Source: an uncultured Lachnospiraceae bacterium
GTDB lineage: Bacteria; Bacillota; Clostridia; Lachnospirales; Lachnospiraceae
Reading direction: 5' to 3'
Length of the DNA stretch: 64,000 nucleotides
Assembly: GCA_934343915.1 (NCBI GenBank)
Contig: CAKRIL010000014.1
Coordinates: 9,246-73,245 of the forward strand
Shown: positions 52,049 through 61,126 of the stretch, in pieces
How positions within the stretch are numbered: the stretch's first letter is position 1
How the letters are laid out: every line of letters starts with the position of its first letter
Program-made: the position numbers and the translations under genes
The notes under the pieces: model-generated
What the model saw: the letters and a program-made list of their open reading frames with translations, nothing else
What the model was told of the DNA's origin: nothing
The model's database searches: none

Positions 52049-53235
52049 AGCTTTTATTTATACGTTGGACATCTTTTATGCGCTGGGGCATAGAGGAAGC
52101 TTTTAAGAAACTCAATATAGATTATGATGTGTTTGAATATAATTTCGCGGATTGGGAGAAGGACGAACGCTTCTGTGAAATGCTTGATGACAAGCTGGAA
52201 ACAGGTGTGTATGATTTGGTGTTTTCCGTGAATTTCATGCCGCTTGCGTCCGCTGTATGCATGGACAGGCAGATAAAGTATTATTCGTGGGTGTATGACA
52301 GTCCGCTGCATATCAGGGACCTGACACCGCTTCTTAACGGCTGTAATGAGGTGTTCTTTTTTGACAGACAGCAGGCGGAGAGCTATGCGGCAGCAGGGGT
52401 TAATGCGCATCATCTGCCGCTTGCGGCAAGTGCGAGTGTATTCGATGAGGCGATTAACGGTGTAGGAAGGGATAATGCCTTAAAGTACGACGCCGCAAAG
52501 GGCGATGCAGAAAGGTATAGAGCGGACGTGTCACTTGTGGGACAGTTGTATGCAACAGATTATGCAGCATACACTTCCGTCCTTGAACCATATCTCAAGG
52601 GGTATCTCGAAGGCATAATTGCCGCTCAGTCAAAGCTCTACGGTGCATATCTTATACCTGACCTCGTAAGAGCAGACCTTCTTGAAGCTATGAATATATG
52701 TTATGCGGATAAGTTAAAGAATGTCAATGGAATGCAGGGCTTCAGAATGGGTAAGAGGGAGCTTGAATATATGCTTGCCTGTGAGGTGACGAATCGTGAG
52801 AGAAGGACTGCACTTTCAATTCTTGCCCCACGTTATGATACAGTGCTGTACAGCTCTAATCCGGCAGGTGATATAAAAGGATTAAGACAGGGCGGATATA
52901 TTGATTATCTCACACAGATGCCGATAATATTTAAGAACAGCAAAATTAACCTTAATATATCACTCAAGGCGATTCAGAGCGGTATTCCGCTCAGAGTGCT
53001 CGACATTATGGCATGCGGAGGCTTTGTGCTCACCAATTATCAGGAGGAGATTGCGGAGTACCTGCGGCCGGGTGAAGCATGCGTTATGTATGAATCCATT
53101 GAGGATATGTATGAGAAGGCTTCGTATTATCTTGCACATGATACGCAGAGAATGCAGATTGCAGCGTGTGGAAGGGAACTGATAGAGCGGGAATTTACAT
53201 TTGAGAGCAGGATAAGGGAGATGCTGGGAATTTAA
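52045..53235 (+). CDS. CgeB-like glycosyltransferase (DUF3880 type), paralogue 3
   Basis: 396 aa: MKLLFIRWTSFMRWGIEEAF, VFSVNFMPLASAVC, YYSWVYDSPLHIRD, then FKNSKINLNISLKAIQSGIP, RVLDIMACGGFVLTNYQEEI. Same family as 13433, 14672, 54216 and 61127. Its start codon overlaps the TOPRIM gene stop by four bases; RBS CAGGAGA. From here on base composition looks higher in G+C than in the preceding 17 kb or so. Confidence 0.85.
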   Translation: MKLLFIRWTSFMRWGIEEAFKKLNIDYDVFEYNFADWEKDERFCEMLDDKLETGVYDLVFSVNFMPLASAVCMDRQIKYYSWVYDSPLHIRDLTPLLNGCNEVFFFDRQQAESYAAAGVNAHHLPLAASASVFDEAINGVGRDNALKYDAAKGDAERYRADVSLVGQLYATDYAAYTSVLEPYLKGYLEGIIAAQSKLYGAYLIPDLVRADLLEAMNICYADKLKNVNGMQGFRMGKRELEYMLACEVTNRERRTALSILAPRYDTVLYSSNPAGDIKGLRQGGYIDYLTQMPIIFKNSKINLNISLKAIQSGIPLRVLDIMACGGFVLTNYQEEIAEYLRPGEACVMYESIEDMYEKASYYLAHDTQRMQIAACGRELIEREFTFESRIREMLGI

Positions 53236-53256
53236 TGAAAGGCAGGTGCTTATATA

Positions 53257-54213
53257 ATGAATAACGCAGATAATCAGTATGATGTCCTGGTTATGGTAGT
53301 CCCGAAGGATTTTGAGAGGCTTAAGTATAATTATAAGAGACTTTCCGAGTACCTTCCGGGAAGAAATATATATTTTGTCGGAAATGAAGAAGTAGGGGAA
53401 CGTGTGCACAGTGCCGGACTTGGAGAGCGTGTCGGCTGGATTGATGAGAATTCAATACTGTCATTTGACAGGGTTCATGCCGTGATGGAAGAGCGGATGA
53501 GAGAGTGGCTTGAGGGAAGACCAATGCCAAGGAATATAACAGGCTGGTATTATCAGCAGTTTCTGAAGATGCAGTATGCGAGAATGTGTAAGGATGAATA
53601 TTACATGGTGTGGGACGGGGATACAATTCCGTGCAGGCATTTTTCCATGTTCTCGGATGATGGCAGACCGTACCTTGACCTCAAGCATGAATACCATGAG
53701 GAATATTTTAATACACTCATGAAGCTCGTACCTGACCTTCACAAATGTATTGATAAGTCATTCATATCTGAGCATATGCTTATGAGATGTGACATTATGT
53801 GCGAGCTGCTTGCAGACATAGAAAAAGCTGAATATAACGGAACTGAATTCTGGGAGAAGATATTATGGTCGATTGAGATGGCTGATATACAGTCTAACAG
53901 CTTCAGCGAGTTCGAAAGCTATGGTACATATATAGCGTTAAGGCATCCTGGGTGCTATAAGCTTCGTAACTGGAACTCGTTCAGGTATGGTGGTGCTTAC
54001 TTTCATTCAGAGGCAATAACGGATGATGACTATGACTGGCTGGGGAAGGACTTTTTCGCGATATCCTTTGAGAAGGCGCATTCAGTCAGGGCTGACCATG
54101 AGAATCTGTTCAACAATAAGGAGTACCAGTCGAAGCTGTCGGCAAGGAAGATGCTTGAGCTTGCGCAGGAGGATTACGAAGGAGATTCCTATAAAGAAAT
54201 GTGGGATACATAG
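53257..54213 (+). CDS. DUF6492-type putative glycosyltransferase
   Basis: 318 aa. GT-A-like: YDVLVMVVPKDFERLKYNYK, NIYFVGNEEVGERV, GWYYQQFLKMQYARM, and the DXD-like YYMVWDGDTIPCRHFSMF. These features fit the DUF6492 family seen in polysaccharide clusters. The linked acceptor is unknown. Lies between two CgeB-like genes, with a short gap in front of the second. Confidence 0.72.
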   Translation: MNNADNQYDVLVMVVPKDFERLKYNYKRLSEYLPGRNIYFVGNEEVGERVHSAGLGERVGWIDENSILSFDRVHAVMEERMREWLEGRPMPRNITGWYYQQFLKMQYARMCKDEYYMVWDGDTIPCRHFSMFSDDGRPYLDLKHEYHEEYFNTLMKLVPDLHKCIDKSFISEHMLMRCDIMCELLADIEKAEYNGTEFWEKILWSIEMADIQSNSFSEFESYGTYIALRHPGCYKLRNWNSFRYGGAYFHSEAITDDDYDWLGKDFFAISFEKAHSVRADHENLFNNKEYQSKLSARKMLELAQEDYEGDSYKEMWDT

Positions 54214-54215
54214 AT

Positions 54216-55370
54216 ATGAAAATACTGTTATTTGATTGGCATGACAACTCGTCGCAGGATGCATGTGAATGTCTGCTGCGGCTTGGACATGAGGTGGCTG
54301 ATGTAAAATACCGGCTTACGGATAAGTTTCATGATGAACAGCTTGAAAGCAGCCTGACGGGTGCGATTGTTCAGCATGGATTTGAGATGATATTTTCGTT
54401 CGATTATTTTCCTGTGCTTTCCGATATTGCAGAAAGGACAGGAGTAAAATACATATCATGGGTGTATGACAGCCCGCACAATACACTGTATGCAAAAAAT
54501 ATTTTTAACAAATGCAATTATATTTTCTGCTTTGACAGCTTAGATGCCGGGAGACTCAGGCAGCTTGGGGTGCGGCATGCATATCATATGCCTCTTGCCG
54601 CCAATGTGGGAAGACTGGATGCATTGCTCGGAGAGCTTAGCGTGCCGTGTCATTATGACTATGATATATCGTTTGTGGGAAGCCTCTATCGTGGTAGGTA
54701 TAATTTTTACGACAGCATAAAAATGCCGGAGTATTACAGAGGCTTTTATGATGGTGTTATGCAGTCTCAGATGGAGCTGTACGGATGCGATATAGTATCG
54801 CAGCTTGTCACGGATTCACGCTTTGAGAAGATAAGCGGCAGCTTTTCGATTGAGCCTGATGACAGACTGTTTATTACAAAGAAAGATTACTTTATTCAGT
54901 TTATTCAAAAAAAGATTACGTCGGTTGAGCGGGTTAAGGTTCTCAACTGCCTTGCGAAGCAGTACAGGGTTACTTTGTTCTCGGGAAGCCCGGATGAAGA
55001 ATTAAGGCAGGTTGAATATAAGGGGTATGCTGATTACCATACGGAGATGCCGGGAATCTTCCGCAATTCCAAGATTAATCTTAATATATCTCTCAGGTCG
55101 ATTGTTTCGGGTATTCCGCTGAGGTGTATTGATATTATGGCTGCGGGAGGATTCCTGTTGTCGAATTATCAGCCGGAGCTTGCAGAGCTGTTCAGGGACG
55201 GTGAGGAGGTGGTCATGTATACTTCCATGGATGACCTTAAGGAAAAAGCAGGGTATTATCTTGAACATGATGCCGAACGTGAACAGATAGCATTTAATGG
55301 CTGGAGAAAAATCCATGAGGAATATGGCATGGAGGATGTGCTTCATAAGCTGATTAATGCAGCAAAATAA
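54216..55370 (+). CDS. CgeB-like glycosyltransferase (DUF3880 type), paralogue 4
   Basis: 384 aa: MKILLFDWHDNSSQDACECL, IFSFDYFPVLSDIA, YISWVYDSPHNTLYAK, FRNSKINLNISLRSIVSGIP, RCIDIMAAGGFLLSNYQPEL. ATG 54216 is two bases after the stop of the previous gene; a start 15 bases earlier would overlap it. Closest in motif wording to paralogues 2 and 3. Confidence 0.85.
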   Translation: MKILLFDWHDNSSQDACECLLRLGHEVADVKYRLTDKFHDEQLESSLTGAIVQHGFEMIFSFDYFPVLSDIAERTGVKYISWVYDSPHNTLYAKNIFNKCNYIFCFDSLDAGRLRQLGVRHAYHMPLAANVGRLDALLGELSVPCHYDYDISFVGSLYRGRYNFYDSIKMPEYYRGFYDGVMQSQMELYGCDIVSQLVTDSRFEKISGSFSIEPDDRLFITKKDYFIQFIQKKITSVERVKVLNCLAKQYRVTLFSGSPDEELRQVEYKGYADYHTEMPGIFRNSKINLNISLRSIVSGIPLRCIDIMAAGGFLLSNYQPELAELFRDGEEVVMYTSMDDLKEKAGYYLEHDAEREQIAFNGWRKIHEEYGMEDVLHKLINAAK

Positions 55371-55396
55371 ATTACAATATCCACATGGAGGAGAAA

Positions 55397-57169
55397 ATGG
55401 CGATTATTAGTGTGATAGTACCGTGTTATAACGTTGAAAATTATGTTGGACGCTGTATTGACAGTATCATAAATCAGTCAATAGGAATCAATAATATAGA
55501 ACTTATTCTTGTTAATGACGCATCAACAGATGGTACTCTTGATGTATTATCAGGATATGAACAGATGTATCCGGAGAGCATCATGGTCATTAATTGTGAG
55601 CAGAACGGGAAGCAGGGAACAGCGCGCAATATTGGCATGATGTATTCAACAGGTGAGTATATTACATTTGTCGATGCGGATGACTGCATAGAACCTGCCA
55701 TGCTCCGGTACATGTATCAATGCGCCGTGCAGTATGACTGTGACTTGGTGGACTGTTATTTTGATGTGTTCAGGGATGAACCTGTATGGGGATGCGAAAT
55801 CAAGGGAGCACAGCTTTTTGAGATAAACAATGTAGAGAACAGAAAGCAAATGCTTATGTACACCTGCAATCGTGAAGCAGTGTGGGGGAAGCTTTATAAG
55901 AGAGAGCTTATTATGGATAATGCAATAAGTTTTCCTGAGAAGCTTTTTTATGAGGACTGCTTTTTCTCCCAGATGATAGCTATGTATGTGCATAGATATT
56001 GCAGGACGGATACCGCTTTTTATCATTATTTTTATAATGATAAGGGAGTGATGAATGATAGAACGTCGGCTGACAGGATTATAATGAAAGCAGAGGCAGA
56101 GGAAAAGCTTGTAAATGAACTTATATATCGTGGATTGACAGATGATAAGCTGTCACCGTATCATGATGAGCTTGAGTACATTGCCATCAACAATATACTG
56201 TTATGCTCATATAATTTTTGTTTATCAACCGGAGCTTCTCTTTTAGCAACACCTATGTATGCGCTGCTTGGACGAATTAAGGTATTGTTTCCCGATTTTA
56301 TACATAACACATATATACTTGGCTCTGAGGATAATTGCAGTGCCCTCGTTGAGGCTCTTGAAGGACTTGAACGAGCCAAGGAGGCTGCAAGGGATTATGC
56401 GGCGGAGGATGAAGCGAAGTATTTTAAAGATAAGGAGACATATGTAATACAGGCTGGTGACAATCAGGAATTTGCATATGATGAAAATAATGAATTCAGG
56501 TGTCTTTCTGATTATAGGGAAGAAGCAGGCAGCGTTGATGCACATTACTTCTTTCAGGATATTTATGTTGCCAACAAGGTCATGAAGAGCGGAGTGAGGC
56601 ATATATACGATATCGGTTCAAGGATTGATGGATATATATCGCATCTTTTAAGCATGGATATCAAGGTGACGATGATAGATATTCGTCCGTTGCCGGAGTG
56701 CATAGAAAAACTTGATTTCATTCAGGGCAATGCCATGGATTTATCTAATATTGAATCAGGCTCGGTGCCGGTTCTGTCTTGTCTGCATGCACTTGAGCAT
56801 TTCGGACTTGGAAGATATGGAGATATGGTTGACTATTACGGATGGAAGAAGGCACTGATGGGGTATGCCAGGATTCTTAAGAATGGTGGAATACTCTATT
56901 TAAGTGTGCCGGTAGGAAAAGAACAGAAGGTAATGTTCAATGCACACAGGATATACAGACCATGGACTATTGTGAGAACGGCTGCGGATGATATGAGACT
57001 GGAGGAGTTCACATATTTTCACCAAGGAGCCAGAACTACGCTTGATTTTACCCATGATGATGACATAGAGCATATATCCTCGATATTGGAAAACGTGGCG
57101 GATAATTATTTGGGAAATTATGACTGCGGAATATTCATTTTCAGAAAAGAGGGACAAGTTCATGAATAA
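55397..57169 (+). CDS. GT2 glycosyltransferase fused to a DUF268/methyltransferase-like domain
   Basis: 590 aa. Residues 1-250 are GT2: ISVIVPCYNVENYVGRCIDS, LVNDASTDGTLDVLSGY, YITFVDADDCIEPAMLRYM, AVWGKLYKRELIMDNAISFP. Residues 420-590 resemble DUF268, a methyltransferase-like fold: HIYDIGSRIDGYISHLLSMD, VTMIDIRPLPECI, VLSCLHALEHFGLGRYGD, GGILYLSVPVGKEQ. ATG 55397 is preferred because GGAGGAG lies directly before it. Ends overlapping the fucosyltransferase start by eight bases. Confidence 0.85.
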   Translation: MAIISVIVPCYNVENYVGRCIDSIINQSIGINNIELILVNDASTDGTLDVLSGYEQMYPESIMVINCEQNGKQGTARNIGMMYSTGEYITFVDADDCIEPAMLRYMYQCAVQYDCDLVDCYFDVFRDEPVWGCEIKGAQLFEINNVENRKQMLMYTCNREAVWGKLYKRELIMDNAISFPEKLFYEDCFFSQMIAMYVHRYCRTDTAFYHYFYNDKGVMNDRTSADRIIMKAEAEEKLVNELIYRGLTDDKLSPYHDELEYIAINNILLCSYNFCLSTGASLLATPMYALLGRIKVLFPDFIHNTYILGSEDNCSALVEALEGLERAKEAARDYAAEDEAKYFKDKETYVIQAGDNQEFAYDENNEFRCLSDYREEAGSVDAHYFFQDIYVANKVMKSGVRHIYDIGSRIDGYISHLLSMDIKVTMIDIRPLPECIEKLDFIQGNAMDLSNIESGSVPVLSCLHALEHFGLGRYGDMVDYYGWKKALMGYARILKNGGILYLSVPVGKEQKVMFNAHRIYRPWTIVRTAADDMRLEEFTYFHQGARTTLDFTHDDDIEHISSILENVADNYLGNYDCGIFIFRKEGQVHE

Positions 57170-57968
57170 TGTTGAAATTATGGGTGGTCTCGGGAACCAG
57201 TTATTCCAATATGCATTTTCAAGATATCTTCAGAAGCTTGGGGTGAAAAATGTTGTATTAAGAAAAGATTTTTTCACCATACAGTTCTCGGAAGATAATG
57301 ACATCACAAAGAGAGAGTTTGTCCTGGATAAATATAACACACGATATGTAGTGGCGGCAGGCGAAAAGACATATCGGAATTATTGCGATGAGAATGATTA
57401 TCGTGATGATTATGCGGTTGGCTCTGACGAGGTATTGTATGAGGGATATTGGCAGAATATAGACTTTTATAATGCGGTAAAAAAAGAGATACAGGAAGAG
57501 CTTACGCTCAAGCCGGAATTTATTGATGATTCAATGGCAGCGGTGGAAAAAGATATGTCATCATGTAACTCGGCGGCACTTCATATAAGACGTTCCGACT
57601 ATCTTACACAGGTAAACGCGCAGATTTTTGAACAGCTCACGCAGGACTACTACGCTTCGGCTGTCTCGATTATAGAACAGTATACTCATGAAAAGCCTGT
57701 TCTATATATATTTTCCGATGACCCGGAATATGCGGCTGAAAATATGAAGGATTTTATGGGATGCAGGACTGTAATAATGCCGCCAGGGGAGCCGTATCAG
57801 GATATGTATCTTATGACAAAGACAAAGCATAATATTATTGCCAACAGTACGTTTTCGTGGTGGGGAGCAACGCTTAATGCCAATCCCGATAACATCACAG
57901 TGGCTCCATCACGCTGGATGAAGGGACGAACGGTTAATTTATATCACAAGGATTGGATTACATTGTAA
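57162..57968 (+). CDS. GT11 alpha-1,2-fucosyltransferase-like protein
   Basis: 268 aa, all GT11 motifs: MGGLGNQLFQYAFSRYL, AALHIRRSDYLTQV (HxRRxDY), VLYIFSDDPEYA, NIIANSTFSWWGATLNAN. The enzyme transfers L-fucose (or a related deoxysugar) from the GDP donor; no GDP-fucose genes are in the window. ATG 57162 overlaps the upstream stop; RBS AGAGGGA. Confidence 0.9.
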   Translation: MNNVEIMGGLGNQLFQYAFSRYLQKLGVKNVVLRKDFFTIQFSEDNDITKREFVLDKYNTRYVVAAGEKTYRNYCDENDYRDDYAVGSDEVLYEGYWQNIDFYNAVKKEIQEELTLKPEFIDDSMAAVEKDMSSCNSAALHIRRSDYLTQVNAQIFEQLTQDYYASAVSIIEQYTHEKPVLYIFSDDPEYAAENMKDFMGCRTVIMPPGEPYQDMYLMTKTKHNIIANSTFSWWGATLNANPDNITVAPSRWMKGRTVNLYHKDWITL

Positions 57969-58006
57969 AAACAGATAAAATATACATTCATGAACAGGAG
58001 CTGCTT

Positions 58007-61000
58007 ATGGACGAATACATCATATATGAGAAACTTGGAGATGAGTATTTAAGTAAAAATATTAATCAGGCATATTTGTGTTACGAAAATGCAGAATTTT
58101 TGTGTAAGGATGAAAATATAAGGGCAGGGCTGACAGAAAAGAAAAATAAGCTTCTATGTAATAACTCATTATCGGTCAGAAAGACAAGCATTATAATTGT
58201 TTCATATAACTGTATGTATATGATGCAGAAGTGTATAGAAGCAATCAGAAGTTCATGCCCGGAGGAAGCCTGCGAAATAGTAGTGGTTGATAATGCTTCG
58301 AGTGATGGTATAAGAGAGTGGCTGTGCGAGCAGGAAGATATTAAGGTTATACTTCTTGAGGAGAATGTGGGATTTCCTGTGGGATGCAATATAGGAGCGC
58401 AGTATTCTGAACCTGAAAATGATATATTACTGCTCAACAATGATACGAGACTGGCACATAATTCTCTATTCTGGCTCAGAATGGGGCTGTATGAGAATGA
58501 GAGAATAGGAGCATCAGGCGGTATTTCAAATTATGCGGGAAACAGGCAGCAGGTGGATATTGAATATCCGCTTCCGGCAGAATATCTTGAATATGGCAGA
58601 GCGGTAAATGTTCCGATGCAGTGTCCATATGAGGAGAGAGTCAGACTGTCCGGCTTTGCGATGCTGGTAAAAAGGGAAGCATGGAATATATGCGGTGGTA
58701 TGGATGAAAGCTTTTCGCCGGGATATTTTGAGGATGATGATTTGTCTATGCGGCTGGCACTTAACGGATATAGGCTTATATTGTGCAGGAACAGCTTTAT
58801 ATATCATGCGGGAAGCCAGAGCTTTGCAAATAAGGACGGGGTTAATGAACTGCTTGAACAGCACAGGCGGCTTTTTAAAAATAAGTTCGGATTTGACATA
58901 ATTGACTATGCATATAAAGATATGGAACCGGTAGAGCAGATTCCGTTCGGAAAAGATGATGAAATAAATATTCTTCATATTGGAAGCGGACTTGGTGCGG
59001 CACTTAAGCTGATACGAACACGATTTTGCAATGCACATGCTGTTGGTGTGGAGAAGAATGAATGCCTGAAAATGATTTCAGGATGTACAGAGATGGTATT
59101 TGACAGCGTGGACAGTCTGGCACAGACACTTAACGGAAAGGTTTTTCATGTACTGCTTATCGGCAAGGATACATACAAGGAGCTTGACAGAGAGGAACTG
59201 GCGAAGATTAAAAAGCTTTGCCGGGATGATTGTGTGCTTCTGCCTGAACCGAAAGTACAGGAAAATATTGATTTTGATAAGATAAAGCTTGTTATATGGG
59301 ATTTGGATGATACTCTGTGGAATGGAACTCTCAGCGAGGGAGCCGTCAATGCTCCTGTGCAGAATGCAGAACTGATTAAGTCGCTGACTGATTGCGGTAT
59401 AGTCAATACAATTTCGTCAAAGAATGATGAGCAGAATGCAAGGCAGGCATTGGAACAGCTTGGTATATGGGACTTTTTTGTATTCAACAATATTAATTGG
59501 GATAACAAAGGTGAACAGATAAAAAAGAAGCTTGAAAACATGAATCTGCGTGCGGAGAATGTTCTTTTTATTGATGATAATCCACGGAATCTTGAGGAAG
59601 CCAAGCATTTCAATGATGGAATAATGACATCGGAGCCATGCATTATAGCCGGGCTTATAGAATATGTTGGCGGACAGGTTAAAAAGGATGCTGAACATAA
59701 GAGACTTAAGCAGTATAAGCTATTGGAGAAGAAGTGCATAGCTAGAAGTAATGCCGGTTCTGACACACAGTTTTTGTATGACAGCGATATTCATATTGTT
59801 GTGAAAGATGACTGCACAGCTGTGCTTGATAGAATTGCAGAGCTTGTGGAGAGAACAAATCAGCTCAATTATACGAAGCTGAGAAGCAGCAGAGAAGAGC
59901 TTTTAGAACAGATTAACGATAAAAACAATATGTGCGGTTATGTGAGTGCAAGCGACAGATTCGGAGATTATGGCATAGTTGGTTTTTACTGTTATTCACT
60001 TACGGACAAAAGGCTGGTACATTTTCTGTTCTCATGCCGGGTTATGGGAATGGGAATTGAACAGATGGTGTACGTTCTTTTGGGAGTTCCGGATATTATG
60101 CCTGTGCTTCCGGTTGCCGTTATGCTTGACAAGGATGGCGACGCACCATGGGTTAATGTGGATATTGAAACAGGCGGTGCAGATGCGGGCAGGAGCGTTG
60201 ATGAAGAACATACACAGAAGGCAAGAATACTTTTAAAGGGACCTTGTGATTTAAGTGCGATAGAAGGATATCTTTCCGGTGCGGAGCTGACAAAAGAGTT
60301 TAACTATGTAAATGATAAAGGCTTTATTACAACGGGGCAGAATCATTCAATGCATATTTGGGAGAGCGCATATCTGACCAAAGAGGAGATTGAGAATATA
60401 ACAGAGAATGTACCGTTTATTACTTCGGGTGATTTTGAGACATCAATCTTTGATAAAGAATATAACATTGTGTGTTACAGCCTTCTTCCGGATTGCCATG
60501 CAGGACTCTATAAAAATAAAGAATCAGAAGCATATATAAGCTTTGGAAGCTGCAATTTTGATCTGACGGACAAGAATAATATGAGAGGATATATTGACGG
60601 AAGCATTGTGAATCATGCATTTCCTTTTACTGAAGAGATAATAAACAGATTTTCTGACGAATGGCAATATATGGGGACAACGGCACCGCAGGATTTGCTT
60701 AGAAATCTTGATTATATGCTTGAACACGCGGCCGGATGCCCTGACTTCATATTTATTCTTGGCAGCGAGATCGAGTATGAGAGCGAAAATGAGGAGTTCA
60801 GAGATCATGCGGAGCGTCACAAAGAAATAAACAGGATTGTCAGGGAGCATGTCAGGGGTAATGACAGAGTTAAATTAGTTGAAATAACGAAATTTATTCA
60901 TTCACAGGATGATTATCTCGATTGTATCAATCATTTCAAGAGAAATGTATACTATGACATGGCTACGGAGATATGTTCCTGCATAAATGAATTTATAAAG

Positions 61001-61015
61001 TCGCATAAAGAGTAA
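58007..61015 (+). CDS. GT2–FkbH (HAD)–acyltransferase-like–SGNH-like megafusion
   Basis: 1002 aa. Residues 55-300 are GT2 (TSIIIVSYNCMYMMQKCIEA, VVVDNASSDGIREWL, ILLLNNDTRLAHNSLFWLRM). Residues 318-410 look like a degenerate methyltransferase (ILHIGSGLGAALKLI). Residues 420-545 are FkbH-type HAD (IWDLDDTLWNGTLSEG, VLFIDDNPRNLEEAK). Residues 600-740 are the FkbH C-terminal acyltransferase-like part (DRFGDYGIVGFYCYS, FSCRVMGMGIEQMV). Residues 800-1002 may be SGNH-like (FGSCNF near 840; DDYLDCINHFKRNVYYDMA). FkbH makes glyceryl-S-ACP, but no ACP gene is seen. ATG 58007 follows CAGGAG. Confidence 0.83.
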   Translation: MDEYIIYEKLGDEYLSKNINQAYLCYENAEFLCKDENIRAGLTEKKNKLLCNNSLSVRKTSIIIVSYNCMYMMQKCIEAIRSSCPEEACEIVVVDNASSDGIREWLCEQEDIKVILLEENVGFPVGCNIGAQYSEPENDILLLNNDTRLAHNSLFWLRMGLYENERIGASGGISNYAGNRQQVDIEYPLPAEYLEYGRAVNVPMQCPYEERVRLSGFAMLVKREAWNICGGMDESFSPGYFEDDDLSMRLALNGYRLILCRNSFIYHAGSQSFANKDGVNELLEQHRRLFKNKFGFDIIDYAYKDMEPVEQIPFGKDDEINILHIGSGLGAALKLIRTRFCNAHAVGVEKNECLKMISGCTEMVFDSVDSLAQTLNGKVFHVLLIGKDTYKELDREELAKIKKLCRDDCVLLPEPKVQENIDFDKIKLVIWDLDDTLWNGTLSEGAVNAPVQNAELIKSLTDCGIVNTISSKNDEQNARQALEQLGIWDFFVFNNINWDNKGEQIKKKLENMNLRAENVLFIDDNPRNLEEAKHFNDGIMTSEPCIIAGLIEYVGGQVKKDAEHKRLKQYKLLEKKCIARSNAGSDTQFLYDSDIHIVVKDDCTAVLDRIAELVERTNQLNYTKLRSSREELLEQINDKNNMCGYVSASDRFGDYGIVGFYCYSLTDKRLVHFLFSCRVMGMGIEQMVYVLLGVPDIMPVLPVAVMLDKDGDAPWVNVDIETGGADAGRSVDEEHTQKARILLKGPCDLSAIEGYLSGAELTKEFNYVNDKGFITTGQNHSMHIWESAYLTKEEIENITENVPFITSGDFETSIFDKEYNIVCYSLLPDCHAGLYKNKESEAYISFGSCNFDLTDKNNMRGYIDGSIVNHAFPFTEEIINRFSDEWQYMGTTAPQDLLRNLDYMLEHAAGCPDFIFILGSEIEYESENEEFRDHAERHKEINRIVREHVRGNDRVKLVEITKFIHSQDDYLDCINHFKRNVYYDMATEICSCINEFIKSHKE

Positions 61016-61050
61016 GAAATATTATTTAAGTAACTATATACAGCAGGAGA

Positions 61051-61112
61051 AGTTTGAAACAAATTTTCAAACTACTTATTGATGGCAATACTGCAAGCAA
61101 TGCTTGCAGTAT
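61051..61112 (+). repeat. Two adjacent hairpins before the last glycosyltransferase
   Basis: AGTTTGAAA/TTTCAAACT with a 5-base loop (61051-61073), then ATACTGCAAGC/GCTTGCAGTAT with a 3-base loop (61088-61112). Neither is followed by a T run. An AGGAG box at 61045-61049 precedes a 38-codon TTG-start reading frame (61054-61170) that runs across both and into the next gene; it may be a leader peptide. Confidence 0.45.
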
Positions 61113-61126
61113 GCAGGGGTATAAAT

